From Tenacibaculum pelagium (lineage in GTDB: Bacteria; Bacteroidota; Bacteroidia; Flavobacteriales; Flavobacteriaceae), in NCBI RefSeq assembly GCF_014062345.1, contig NZ_JACGLS010000001.1, forward strand, positions 186,001-250,000: a stretch of 64,000 bases of DNA, in the 5' to 3' direction. Under the pieces are notes generated by a model, which did no database searches, had not been told where the DNA came from, and saw only the letters and a list, made by a program, of their open reading frames with translations. Positions 1 through 8,437 of this stretch are shown here, one piece after another (position 1 is the stretch's first letter; every line of letters starts with the position of its first letter). The position numbers and the translations under genes are program-made.

Positions 1-432
1 TTAATCGAGAATGCTCGTACACCATTTACAGACATTGCAAAAAAGTTACTAGTTTCAGCTGGTACCATTCACGTACGTGTAAAAAAGATGGAAGATGAAG
101 GTATTATTCAAGGTTCAACACTTACGTTGAATTATGAAAAAATGGGATATTCTTTTATTGCTCATGTGGGTGTATTCTTAGAAAAAACATCTATGACACA
201 ACATGTTTTAGATAATTTACGATTAATACCAAATGTTACCGTAGCCTATGTTACTGCTGGTAAGTATAATATTTTTTGTAAAGTAAGAGCAAAAAGTACT
301 AACGATGCAAAAGATATTATTTATCAAATAGATGATATTCATGGTGTTAACAGAACAGAAACTATGATTTCTTTAGAAGAAAGTATTAACGATAAAAAAC
401 GTTTAATGCACGCTATTTTTAAAGAGATATAA
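1..432 (+). CDS. Lrp/AsnC family transcriptional regulator (3' part)
   Basis: The reading frame is open from the first base, so the gene begins left of the window; the ATG at 88 is internal. The visible 143 residues cover the end of the winged helix-turn-helix (FTDIAKKLLVSAGTIHVRVKKM) and the C-terminal effector domain of the Lrp/AsnC family (RAM/AsnC fold), with the usual glycine-rich turn in the segment VTAGKYNIFCKV. Such proteins form octamers that bind DNA and respond to amino acids or related ligands; the ligand cannot be read here. A good intrinsic terminator follows, so it seems to end its transcription unit. Family call is firm, exact role unknown. Confidence 0.9.
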   Translation, partial: LIENARTPFTDIAKKLLVSAGTIHVRVKKMEDEGIIQGSTLTLNYEKMGYSFIAHVGVFLEKTSMTQHVLDNLRLIPNVTVAYVTAGKYNIFCKVRAKSTNDAKDIIYQIDDIHGVNRTETMISLEESINDKKRLMHAIFKEI

Positions 433-450
433 TCTTTTTATAGATTTTAG

Positions 451-478
451 AAAAGAGTTACAGAAATGTAGCTCTTTT
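451..478 (+). terminator. Intrinsic terminator after the Lrp/AsnC gene
   Basis: A stem of about ten pairs (AAGAGTTACA with TGTAGCTCTT, one G-U pair) closes a GAAA tetraloop and runs into eight T residues, 20 bp after the stop codon. Confidence 0.8.
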
Positions 479-511
479 TTTTGCATTTAATTTACTCTTA
501 ACTTTACTTAT

Positions 512-534
512 TTAGATTAATTCTAATATATTTG
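512..534 (+). promoter_or_regulatory. Palindrome plus -7 box before the PepSY-type gene
   Basis: TTAGATTAATTCTAA (512-526) is a perfect 5-bp inverted repeat around 5 bases. It is followed at once by TATATTTG (527-534), a full match to the Bacteroidota -7 consensus TAnnTTTG. A bound repressor would cover the space between the -33 and -7 elements. The palindrome resembles iron-regulator (Fur-type) sites of this phylum; that link is inference. Confidence 0.55.
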
Positions 535-555
535 AAAGCTGATAAACTATTTTAA

Positions 556-1098
556 ATGAAAATCACAAACCGTAGCTTACACAGAGATTTCGCTTACTTT
601 TATGTAGGTTTAATTATAGCTTTCTCTTTTTCTGGAATTATTTTAAATCATAGGCAAGATTGGTATCCTATGGATTATACTTATGAAAACCAAGATGTTG
701 AATTGAGTCTACCAGAAGACGCTAAAAATATTACAAAAGAGTTTTTAATTGAACAAACCAAAGGTCTTAATGTAAAATACGATGGTCATAGAGTTCGTAA
801 TGAAAAACTTAGAATTTACTTTAAAGATAATGCAGTTTTAGACGCTGATTTAAAAACAGGAAAAGGTAGTTTAGAGTTTAAACGAAAAGTACCAATTATT
901 GGTCATTCTATGTATTTACATAAATCAACAAATAGTTTTTGGATTTGGTATTCTGATATTTTCGGTTTGGCAATGTTATTAATAGCAATCACCGGAATTC
1001 TAATTCCAGTAGGAAAAAATGGATTTTCTAAAAGAGGGTGGAAGTTAGCTATAGTTGGCATGCTTTTTCCAATACTTTTTTTAGTTTTATTTTCTTAA
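556..1098 (+). CDS. PepSY-associated transmembrane protein
   Basis: A 180-residue inner-membrane protein. An N-terminal helix (about 14-32, FYVGLIIAFSFSGIILN) is followed by a periplasmic PepSY-like stretch of about 90 residues, then two further helices (about 130-150 and 163-179). The sequence around HSMYLHKSTNSFWIWYSDIFG, with its histidines and the W/Y-rich run before the second helix, is typical of the small PepSY_TM proteins often linked to iron or siderophore-reductase functions in Bacteroidota. The reaction, if any, is not known. It stands alone on the plus strand, meets truC tail to tail with a 4-bp overlap, and has a palindromic promoter that suggests repression by a metal or redox regulator (inference). 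Confidence 0.75.
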   Translation: MKITNRSLHRDFAYFYVGLIIAFSFSGIILNHRQDWYPMDYTYENQDVELSLPEDAKNITKEFLIEQTKGLNVKYDGHRVRNEKLRIYFKDNAVLDADLKTGKGSLEFKRKVPIIGHSMYLHKSTNSFWIWYSDIFGLAMLLIAITGILIPVGKNGFSKRGWKLAIVGMLFPILFLVLFS

Positions 1099-1790
1099 AT
1101 AGACCATTTAAAACGATCAAAAATAATAGACCAATCCATAGGAAATTCAGCTTTTATTAACTGATTTTCTTCTGAAAACGGATGTTTAAATTCAAGAGAA
1201 TAGGCATGTAAAAAAAGGTTTTTACAATCAAAATTATCAATAAACATTACATTGTGATTTTTATCTCCGTATTTAGGATCTCCTATTAGCGGGTGGCTAA
1301 TTTTATTTGTATGAATACGTAACTGATGTAATCTCCCAGTTTTGGGCTTCATTTCTACTAAACTATATCTTGAAGTATCATAAGGTTTTACAGGAATATC
1401 TACGATTGTTTTATCAATTGTTTTAAAATGAGTTTCTGCATCTTTATACACATTAGCATCTCTACCTTTAACAGGTGAATCTATAACTACCGATTCTGGT
1501 GAATGTCCTCTAACAACCCCATAATAAGTTTTCTGAATTTCATTATTTGTAAACAACTCTTGAAATTTAGAAACATATTTAGTTTCTTTTGCTAGCAATA
1601 TTATCCCTGAAGTTTTTCTATCTAAACGGTGAATAGGATAAAACTTCTTTTCAAAATTTTTAAAGAGCAATTGTAATAGCGATTCTTCATCAGCAACATT
1701 TCTAGAATGGTGAGCGTGATGTACAACTACATTGTTAGGTTTAGATACACAGATGATATACTCATCTTCATATAAAATATCAACAGTCAT
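1095..1790 (-). CDS. truC: tRNA pseudouridine synthase C-like (RluA family)
   Basis: A 231-residue pseudouridine synthase of the RluA family without an N-terminal S4 domain. The catalytic motif HRLDRKTSG is present near residue 54, with the aspartate that attacks uridine, and the family signature RYSLVEMKPKTGRLHQLRIH lies near 140-160. The insert between them (AETHFKTIDKTIVDIPVKPY) and the overall length match TruC, which makes pseudouridine 65 in tRNA. TruC is my best choice among RluA paralogues; the target base is inferred. The start lies 2 bp after the stop of the drug-exporter gene upstream on the same strand, so the two are probably co-transcribed. Confidence 0.8.
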   Translation of the reverse strand: MTVDILYEDEYIICVSKPNNVVVHHAHHSRNVADEESLLQLLFKNFEKKFYPIHRLDRKTSGIILLAKETKYVSKFQELFTNNEIQKTYYGVVRGHSPESVVIDSPVKGRDANVYKDAETHFKTIDKTIVDIPVKPYDTSRYSLVEMKPKTGRLHQLRIHTNKISHPLIGDPKYGDKNHNVMFIDNFDCKNLFLHAYSLEFKHPFSEENQLIKAEFPMDWSIIFDRFKWSI

Positions 1791-1792
1791 AA

Positions 1793-2998
1793 CTACTTAG
1801 TAAATGATTTTAAATAAACTAGATTAAATAAAATTAATGATAAAGTACCACAAATTAAAAACCCTACAAATAGAGGTAGAGTAGTGGTTACAACAAATTT
1901 ACCTATATATGTCGCAATGGGTACTGCCATAATTGTAGATACAAATCCATTGATTGCTGCACCAATTCCAGCAATATGACCAACTGGTTGCATTGCTAAA
2001 GCTCTTAGATTTCCAAAAAGGAAACCGATGGCAAAAAATTGCAATCCAAAAAAGGTTAATAATATTGTTATACTAGGGTTTTCTTTCTGATAAAAAAGAA
2101 AAATATAAGCAACAGGAATTAAGGTAAATACAATTAAAAAAATAGAAACTAACTTTTGCATTCCTAGTTTCATTACAAGTGTTCCGTTTAAAAAAGTAGC
2201 AAATCCAACTGAAATTGCTAAACCAGCAAATATGTATGGAAATTCATCAACTAGATTATATTGCTCTTGAAAAATTTGTTGTGAAGCGCTTAAGTACACC
2301 ATAAACGACCCTGTAATAAAACCAGAAATCAATGTAAAAACTATTGCCTGTTTATGTTTTACAAACTCTTTTGTTCCATCAACAAAAAGATTTAACGATA
2401 GTTTTATTTTATTCTCTTCTTTTAAAGTTTCCGGCTGACGTTTCCATAACCAAAACATTACTAAAACTCCAAAAATTAATTGACTATAAAATATTGATTT
2501 CCATCCATAAGCATCTAACATTAATTTACCTAAAGCTGGTGCTATTACCGGAACCAAAATAAAAATAACAACAATAAACGACATGATTTTCGCCATATAA
2601 TCACCACTAAAACTATCTCTAACCATAGCGATACTTATGGTTCTTGGAGCAGAAAGTCCGATACCTTGTAAAATACGTCCAAAAACCATCATTTCTAAAC
2701 TAGTAGCACTTACACATATAAAACTAGCGATGACAAAAAGTAAAAAACCTCCATAGATAACGGGTTTTCTTCCTAAACTATCAGAAACAGGGCCAGATAT
2801 TAATTGACCAAACCCTAATCCTAAAAAAATCATGGTTACTAATAGCTGATTATCATTAGAGTTTTGTTGAACACTAAGACTAATTCCTATTTGTTCTAAA
2901 GCAGGTAATAACGCATCGATAGACAAGGCTACTAACGACATTAAAGATGCCATTAAGGCAATAAATTCAAGCTTTGATTGCTCTTTTTGTTTTTGCAT
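1793..2998 (-). CDS. Bcr/CflA-type multidrug efflux MFS transporter
   Basis: A 401-residue protein with about twelve membrane helices. Motif A of the DHA1 drug:proton antiporters is clear (GFGQLISGPVSDSLGRKPV near 60-80), as is the arginine-containing helix 4 region (FGRILQGIGLSAPRTISIAM). Length and motifs fit the Bcr/CflA branch, which exports bicyclomycin, chloramphenicol or sulfonamides in other bacteria; the substrate here is unknown. It is the first gene of a short leftward operon with truC. A -7 box (TACATTTG on the minus strand) ends 4 bp before the start codon, which suggests an almost leaderless mRNA. Confidence 0.85.
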   Translation of the reverse strand: MQKQKEQSKLEFIALMASLMSLVALSIDALLPALEQIGISLSVQQNSNDNQLLVTMIFLGLGFGQLISGPVSDSLGRKPVIYGGFLLFVIASFICVSATSLEMMVFGRILQGIGLSAPRTISIAMVRDSFSGDYMAKIMSFIVVIFILVPVIAPALGKLMLDAYGWKSIFYSQLIFGVLVMFWLWKRQPETLKEENKIKLSLNLFVDGTKEFVKHKQAIVFTLISGFITGSFMVYLSASQQIFQEQYNLVDEFPYIFAGLAISVGFATFLNGTLVMKLGMQKLVSIFLIVFTLIPVAYIFLFYQKENPSITILLTFFGLQFFAIGFLFGNLRALAMQPVGHIAGIGAAINGFVSTIMAVPIATYIGKFVVTTTLPLFVGFLICGTLSLILFNLVYLKSFTK

Positions 2999-3002
2999 TC
3001 AG

Positions 3003-3010
3003 CAAATGTA
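3003..3010 (-). promoter_or_regulatory. -7 promoter box of the MFS transporter gene
   Basis: On the minus strand the bases read TACATTTG, an exact TAnnTTTG match. It ends at 3003 and the ATG begins at 2998, so transcription should start within a few bases of the start codon. Confidence 0.55.
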
Positions 3011-3045
3011 CTGCCTTTATTGCGACTAGAAAGTTATTCGCATAA

Positions 3046-3071
3046 AAAAGACCACTTTTACATGGTCTTTT
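3046..3071 (-). terminator. Intrinsic terminator of the DUF6438 lipoprotein gene
   Basis: AAAAGACCA pairs with TGGTCTTTT around an 8-base loop. It lies 15 bp past the stop codon of the minus-strand gene at 3086 and reads into a T-run on that strand. Confidence 0.8.
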
Positions 3072-3085
3072 AAAACAAACAAAAA

Positions 3086-3475
3086 TTATGACTTTATTTT
3101 TTCAAGCAATATCATTAAATTTTTAATCTTTTCTTTGTGCTGAGTAACTAACTTGTTTCCTTTTATTTTTAAAACTACATTAGGTACATCTCTTTTAATT
3201 TTCTCTTCAGATGAAAAAGCAATTGTTTCGAGCTCTTGTTTTATTTCTTCAATTTCTTTTGATGTTAGTTTAAACTCATGTTTACCTTTTAAATCAACAT
3301 TTTTAAGACCTTCATACATTACTTTTCCATCCTCAAAAATGTACATATCAAACACAGGGCATTTTCCTAAACACGCTGTTTTACCATAATATAGTAATGC
3401 GTCTTCTTTTAAGTGCTTTGAAGAAGAGCAGCTTACTATAAAAAAAGTGACTAATATTATAAATGAATATTTCAT
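3086..3475 (-). CDS. DUF6438 domain lipoprotein
   Basis: A 129-residue protein with a lipoprotein signal (MKYSFIILVTFFIVSC; the cysteine at 16 would be acylated) and then a single domain. The motif YYGKTACLGKCPVFDMYIFEDG near residues 29-50 marks the DUF6438 family, found mostly in Bacteroidota; its two cysteines four residues apart could form a disulfide outside the cytoplasm. Function is unknown. The strand-rich pattern (VMYEGLKNV, HEFKLT) suggests a small beta-rich fold. It has its own terminator and is separated from the neighbouring metallopeptidase lipoprotein by 90 bp. Confidence 0.75.
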   Translation of the reverse strand: MKYSFIILVTFFIVSCSSSKHLKEDALLYYGKTACLGKCPVFDMYIFEDGKVMYEGLKNVDLKGKHEFKLTSKEIEEIKQELETIAFSSEEKIKRDVPNVVLKIKGNKLVTQHKEKIKNLMILLEKIKS

Positions 3476-3565
3476 ATTTCTTTTTTAGATTAACGCCATC
3501 GAGAGCTTTTTAGTTAAGTTGAAGGGTAGAGGGGTTCTATACTCACTCTCAACAGCGTTTATTTT

Positions 3566-4582
3566 TTAATGTCTATGTCTACATTTAGTTTTTAATGGAT
3601 TTCCAAACGTATTAGCTTGTTTCCATTTACCTGCCTCAGGTAACTCAAAAGAAGTTGAATTTCCTTTTCCTCTAAGTTGCAAGTTTTTACGAATATGATC
3701 TCTAAACTCTACTAATTCACTTCTATTATACATTAGTAAAATTTTCTTCTCAGCACCTGTATTTCCTGCAGGTTTTTCTTTTTTAGTTACAAATGTGGCA
3801 AATACTTCAGCTACATCTTCTCCAGGATTTGTAGAAGCATACTGTGTTACATATCTGTCCTTATACTTATCATAAAATTTTTGCTGTGAACTCTGATCTT
3901 TTTTAGCTTCTTCATATTCAGACCAAATGTCTTTCCAATGCTTACTATGCAATTCATTTATATAAGAATTCTCTTTAGCGCAACCTTCGCCAGGATAATA
4001 ATTTTTACAATCTCCAGAACTAATAGAAGAGTCTAATTGAGTATTATCTAGCGTTAATACATGACCAAATTCATGAATAATTGTATACGCTAATTCTCCA
4101 TTAGCATTAAAGCTTCCTTCGAAGGCATAATTAATTGCAATTCCCATTTTCCAGCTAGATAAATCTTGCTTAATTTCAACTACAAAACCAGCACTTCCTG
4201 TTATATCACCATTGTATATAAGGAATTCGCCCATTTTAGATCTTTGATTTAAAGGGACAATCTTTTTTACCAAATCCCAAATTTGATTGTGCTTAGCAAC
4301 ATCTTTTTGATATTCTAAATCTTGTCCAGAAACTTTATAGTCTTTAATTTTAGAAATGTTATCACCTTCAACTTTGTATAACGTTATTTCTCCTTCACTT
4401 CCTTGTTCTTGGTTTCCTGAGTTAGAGGAGTCCCCAGAATTTGAATTTCCAGAGCCAGAATCTCCTGAATTTCCGACAGCATCAGTTGGAGATAAAACAA
4501 TTTCGTCTTTACTACACGAACTAACCACTAATATTGATAAAACAATGAAAAGAGGTATAATTAATCTTTTGATTTTTTTCAT
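3566..4582 (-). CDS. Zincin-type metallopeptidase lipoprotein
   Basis: A 338-residue surface or periplasmic lipoprotein (lipobox VVSSC, Cys23). Residues 35-63 form a linker made almost only of Ser, Gly, Asn, Asp and Gln. The core carries a zinc-peptidase motif HEFGH at 170-174; the third zinc ligand is probably a glutamate in the helix GEDVAEVFATF (254-264). Two cysteines (192, 201) flank a short insert after the active site and may form a disulfide. I cannot place it in a named peptidase family; it resembles the putative zinc-binding metallopeptidases of Bacteroidota. No type IX sorting tail is seen. Substrate unknown. The last residues are basic (TKCRHRH). Confidence 0.65.
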   Translation of the reverse strand: MKKIKRLIIPLFIVLSILVVSSCSKDEIVLSPTDAVGNSGDSGSGNSNSGDSSNSGNQEQGSEGEITLYKVEGDNISKIKDYKVSGQDLEYQKDVAKHNQIWDLVKKIVPLNQRSKMGEFLIYNGDITGSAGFVVEIKQDLSSWKMGIAINYAFEGSFNANGELAYTIIHEFGHVLTLDNTQLDSSISSGDCKNYYPGEGCAKENSYINELHSKHWKDIWSEYEEAKKDQSSQQKFYDKYKDRYVTQYASTNPGEDVAEVFATFVTKKEKPAGNTGAEKKILLMYNRSELVEFRDHIRKNLQLRGKGNSTSFELPEAGKWKQANTFGNPLKTKCRHRH

Positions 4583-4766
4583 AATGTTTAAGTTTTAAAT
4601 AGTTAAATAGTTCCGCGCGGCTATATTACTTAAACAGTGAAAGTTAAGATTACCCTCAAAAAATATTTCTGCATATTCATTGATTTATTTTACAATAAAA
4701 TTCTATAACTAGCGTTCTTGTTAAAACTTCTATTTAACATAATATTAATTATAGTACAAATATAGA

Positions 4767-4864
4767 GTAATTTCTGTATAGTCGTATTTCAGGCTATTTA
4801 CACATAATTGTAGATATAGTGCCTTTAGGTCTATATCGTCAACAATTATGTTAAAAGAAATTAC
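4767..4864. repeat. Nested inverted repeat, about 100 bp
   Basis: Three nested arm pairs share a centre near 4825: GTAATTTC (4767-4774) with GAAATTAC (4857-4864), ACATAATTGT (4802-4811) with ACAATTATGT (4842-4851), and GATATAG (4813-4819) with CTATATC (4831-4837). The word GGCTATTTA also occurs just inside the left outer arm (4792-4800) and just outside the right one (4865-4873). It could be a structured RNA, a replication or integration remnant, or a MITE-like element. Confidence 0.6.
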
Positions 4865-5384
4865 GGCTATTTAACTTGTAGGTTTATTTGATAGCTATAA
4901 TTCTCTATTATGTAAAATATCCCAGAAAGTTCTGTACTCTCTAATAAACTGTAGAACTTGGGTCATTAAACTGATAAGCGGTTTGCTTCGCAGAGTTGTT
5001 AAAACATTTGTATCTATAATTAGCCGTTATGTAAAATTGCCTCTTGCAAATGCTCGATTGCTTTTTAAAACTTAAAGCTAAAAAGCTTTTATTTTTAAAC
5101 ACAATTATCCAACGCTTGCCAACGCCAAAAAAAGCAAAACCTTTTAGCTTCTAATTAAATTCAGAAATTGCATTGAAGTTCTCGTTGTAAAAAAATCTCA
5201 TAAACATTTAGTAAGCTTCACGCAACAGTATAAAATTTTCCAACCGCATTATCCACGCCTTAAAATTTCTATACACTTGCTCGTTTAGTCTTTCAATTGA
5301 ACTTTTTTTAATAGTAACTTTTAATATTATGTAAAGTAGAATTCAATATTTTGAAGTTCTAATTGTTTAATTTTTATCTTTTTT

Positions 5385-5416
5385 TCTTGATAAAAAAAGA
5401 AACAAAAAAATCAAGA
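5385..5416. repeat. Short inverted repeat in poly-A/T context
   Basis: TCTTGAT (5385-5391) and ATCAAGA (5410-5416) flank an 18-base purine-rich loop (AAAAAAAGAAACAAAAAA). I recall very similar strings in intergenic DNA of other Flavobacteriia, so this is probably part of a dispersed family repeat; that is memory, not a search. Confidence 0.5.
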
Positions 5417-5587
5417 CTGCACAAAACTTTGGAAACAATTAACGGTTAGCTACGCTATATTTTAGGAAACATTGTAACAAACCAAGACTGTAAAGAACTT
5501 GTTTTGGTGTATAGAAATACTAAGAATAATAGTAACTAAACCCCTAAAATATGGTCGCTCCACTCACCTATTGTTTTAGCCAAAGTT

Positions 5588-7861
5588 TTATGAGGTCGGC
5601 AAATTCGAACTATTATAAAGATTTAAAAATTTCGAAGTATAACTTTCGCTTTTCATCTGAAGTTCTATTGGTGTTCCTTCAAAAATCAATTCTCCTCCAT
5701 TTTTACCGCCTTCAGGACCAATATCTATAATCCAATCTGCATTATTCATAATATCTAAACTATGCTCAATAACAATTACCGAATTTCCCTTATTCACTAA
5801 TTTTTCTAATAGTTCAATAATCTTGGTGATATCAGATAAATGCAAACCTGTTGTTGGTTCATCAAGAATATAAATGTTTCCTTCTTTATGCAGCTCACTT
5901 GCCAATTTTACACGTTGACATTCACCACCAGATAAAGTTGATAATGGTTGCCCTAATTGCAAATAACCCAATCCTACTTCTTGAAGGACATTTAGTTTTT
6001 TTAGAATTTTCCTGTCGTTAAAAAAATCGATTGCTTGATTTACTGTTAATTCTAAAACATCTACAATTGTTTTTGTATTCAATTTGTGATATAAAACGTC
6101 ACGCTTATAGCGATTTCCGTTACACTTTTCACAATTAGTTTTTATTGGATCCATAAATGCTAAATCCATTAAAATATATCCTAAACCTTTACAATTTTCA
6201 CATGCTCCATCTGCATTAAAACTATACAATGAAGCCATGGTTGTTGGATTTTCTTTTTCGAATAAATCACGAATTTGATCGAATACTCCTGTATATGTTG
6301 CTGGATTTGATCGAATAGATTTACCTACAGGAGATTGGTCGATAACTATTGCATCTGGGTGTGCTTTTAAAAACTCCTTATGAATTAATGAACTCTTACC
6401 AGAACCTGCAACACCAGTGACACAAACAAATACACCTTTAGGAATCTTAACATTTATATTCTTTAAATTATTAGCTGTGGCATTCTTAATCTCAAAAAAA
6501 TTAGACCAATTTCTAAAGTTCTTTTTTACTGGGATTTTTTGATTTATATATTTACCAGTTAGTGTTTTTGCTTTTAATAATTCATCAAAATTTCCTTGAA
6601 ATACGACTTCTCCTCCTCTACTACCTGCGTGTGGTCCCATATCGACAATGTAGTCGGCAATTTTTATTAAATCTGGGTCATGTTCAACCATTAAAATTGT
6701 ATTTCCTTGGCTACGTAACGCTTTTAACAAATCTGCAACTAAATCTACATCTCTTGGGTGCAAACCAACACTTGGTTCGTCTAAAACGTATAACATTTCA
6801 GTTAAACTATTCCCTAACTGCTTTGCTAATTGAATACGCTGTGCCTCACCACCTGACAATGTTCCAGTTGCTCTTGAGAGATTTAAATATCCAACACCAA
6901 TTCTTATAAGGTTGTCTGTTCGTTTTATAAGTTGTTCTAAAACTGTTTCTGCTTCTTGACTTTTAATAGACTTTAAAAAACTATGTAATTCTGTAAGTTG
7001 CAAAGTCCCTAATTCATAGATGTTTTTATCATTAATTCTACACTCTAAAGCTTCTTTCTTTAATCGTGCTCCATGACAATCTGTACAGATTGTAGTTTTT
7101 ACAAAATGTGTTATAATTTTTTGTCTTGATTTAGAAAGACTATTGAAATCTTTCTTTAAAAAACCTCTATTTATTTTTGTAACTATACCATTAAAGTTAG
7201 CATCAAATCCTTGTTCTCCTTCACTTAATTTAAACTTTAGACCATCTGCATAAAACAAGGTTTCCTTTTCTTTGGCAGTATACGCTTTTAATGGTTTATC
7301 AATATCAAAAAAGCCAGAGTTGACTATCAATTTCCAAGCTAAAGAATTGACTTTAAAATCTGGGAAGAGAATTGCTCCTTGCTTTAATGATTTGTTCCAA
7401 TCAATGATTCCGTTAATATCTAAATCATTTATCGAACCTGCTCCTCCACATTTGTGACACATCCCTTCTGGTGAATTTGGAGAAAAATGATTTGACATAC
7501 CAACTGTTGGAAAACCAATTCTTGAGAATAACAATCTTAAAAATGCAGAAATTTCAGATAATGTTCCAACATTTGAACGTGAATTACCTACAATTCGTTT
7601 CTGTTCTAATAGAATTACTGGAGAAAGGTTTTCAATTGAATCGTAGTCCGCTTGGTCGTATTTTGGCAAACGACTTCTTGCAAACGTGCTAAAAGTATCA
7701 TATAGCTGTCTTTGAGCTTCAGCAGTTATAGTTTCAAATACTAAAGAAGATTTTCCGGATCCTGATAATCCTGTAAAAACTACTATTTGATTTCTTGGGA
7801 TTTCAACATTGATATTCTTTAAATTATTTTGCCTCGCACCTTTTATCTTTATATGCTTCAT
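5588..7861 (-). CDS. UvrA2-like ABC ATPase (excinuclease A paralogue)
   Basis: A 757-residue UvrA-type protein with two ABC modules: Walker A motifs GLSGSGKSSL (31-40) and GVAGSGKSSL in the C-terminal half, and signatures LSGGEAQRIQLAKQL and LSGGECQRVKLASEL. Zinc-binding CxxC pairs are kept (CHKCGGAG, CENCKGLG, CEKCNG). UvrA of nucleotide excision repair is about 940 residues. Here the text jumps from LRLLFSRIG straight to FSPNSPEGMC, so the UvrB-binding domain is missing. That is the hallmark of UvrA2/DrrC-type proteins linked to drug or DNA-damage tolerance rather than canonical repair. It is the last gene of a leftward operon with a TetR repressor and a reductase. Confidence 0.85.
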   Translation of the reverse strand: MKHIKIKGARQNNLKNINVEIPRNQIVVFTGLSGSGKSSLVFETITAEAQRQLYDTFSTFARSRLPKYDQADYDSIENLSPVILLEQKRIVGNSRSNVGTLSEISAFLRLLFSRIGFPTVGMSNHFSPNSPEGMCHKCGGAGSINDLDINGIIDWNKSLKQGAILFPDFKVNSLAWKLIVNSGFFDIDKPLKAYTAKEKETLFYADGLKFKLSEGEQGFDANFNGIVTKINRGFLKKDFNSLSKSRQKIITHFVKTTICTDCHGARLKKEALECRINDKNIYELGTLQLTELHSFLKSIKSQEAETVLEQLIKRTDNLIRIGVGYLNLSRATGTLSGGEAQRIQLAKQLGNSLTEMLYVLDEPSVGLHPRDVDLVADLLKALRSQGNTILMVEHDPDLIKIADYIVDMGPHAGSRGGEVVFQGNFDELLKAKTLTGKYINQKIPVKKNFRNWSNFFEIKNATANNLKNINVKIPKGVFVCVTGVAGSGKSSLIHKEFLKAHPDAIVIDQSPVGKSIRSNPATYTGVFDQIRDLFEKENPTTMASLYSFNADGACENCKGLGYILMDLAFMDPIKTNCEKCNGNRYKRDVLYHKLNTKTIVDVLELTVNQAIDFFNDRKILKKLNVLQEVGLGYLQLGQPLSTLSGGECQRVKLASELHKEGNIYILDEPTTGLHLSDITKIIELLEKLVNKGNSVIVIEHSLDIMNNADWIIDIGPEGGKNGGELIFEGTPIELQMKSESYTSKFLNLYNSSNLPTS

Positions 7862-7870
7862 TTTGTTGTG

Positions 7871-8434
7871 TTATATTCTTCCAAGTATCCAATCAATACC
7901 TTTATAAAAATCATGGATAGTTAATACTCCTATATCTGTTTTTTCATTTTGAGAGGCAGCAGCTAATGCAAAACCATGTGTGTAATCAACAATCACATCT
8001 GCAAACAGAATACCTTCAGTTTCATCATTAACTAACAAAATGGCATGTTCTCTAATAGAATTTGTAAGACTAATTAACTCCTGATTAATTAATGAGTGGT
8101 CTCCTAATAGTAATCTTGATACATTAGGGTGTTTAAAAACACATTCGCAATAGCTTCCTAATAGTTTTCTAATTACATCTTTAGAATCTTTAGTTTTAGG
8201 AATATTATTTACGTTCTTATAAACAATTTCGACAAGGCTTTTTATAATATCTTGACGTGAACCTACATGATGTTTTAAAGCCATAGCAGTAACTCCAAAT
8301 ACACTCGCTAATTTTCTAAACGAAAGCCCAGTTTCTCCTTGTTCATCAAGAATTTTAAGCGCTCCTTTTAGAATGTCATCTTTTGACAATATTAATTTAT
8401 CATTTGTTGGCCTACCTAATGATTTACTTGTCAT
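7871..8434 (-). CDS. TetR/AcrR family repressor
   Basis: A 187-residue TetR-family regulator. The N-terminal helix-turn-helix is clear (ILKGALKILDEQGETGLSFRKLASVFGVTAMALKHHVGSRQDI, about 21-66). The rest is an alpha-helical ligand domain of TetR_C type. It lies 9 bp upstream of the UvrA2 gene and 3 bp downstream of the reductase gene, so all three should share one mRNA. A 13-bp palindrome 24-36 bp before the operon's first start codon is the likely operator. The likely model is repression relieved by a small molecule handled by the UvrA2-like protein or the reductase; the inducer is unknown. Confidence 0.85.
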   Translation of the reverse strand: MTSKSLGRPTNDKLILSKDDILKGALKILDEQGETGLSFRKLASVFGVTAMALKHHVGSRQDIIKSLVEIVYKNVNNIPKTKDSKDVIRKLLGSYCECVFKHPNVSRLLLGDHSLINQELISLTNSIREHAILLVNDETEGILFADVIVDYTHGFALAAASQNEKTDIGVLTIHDFYKGIDWILGRI

Positions 8435-8437
8435 ATT

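Larger units (their letters stand above)
4583..5587. other. Gene-free, repeat-rich kilobase
   Basis: No credible coding frame is present on either strand. The stretch holds two inverted repeats (listed separately), several poly-A/T runs, and the pair TTAGCCGTTA (5023-5032) and TAACGGTTAG (5444-5453), which are near inverted copies about 420 bp apart. The texture is like the repeated intergenic sequences I recall from other Flavobacteriia genomes. It could contain decayed genes, but no recognisable protein fragment is visible. Confidence 0.5.

Noticed and set aside
5588-7861. Main nucleotide-excision-repair UvrA
   Set aside because: The protein is nearly 200 residues short and lacks the UvrB-binding domain; it sits in a TetR operon.
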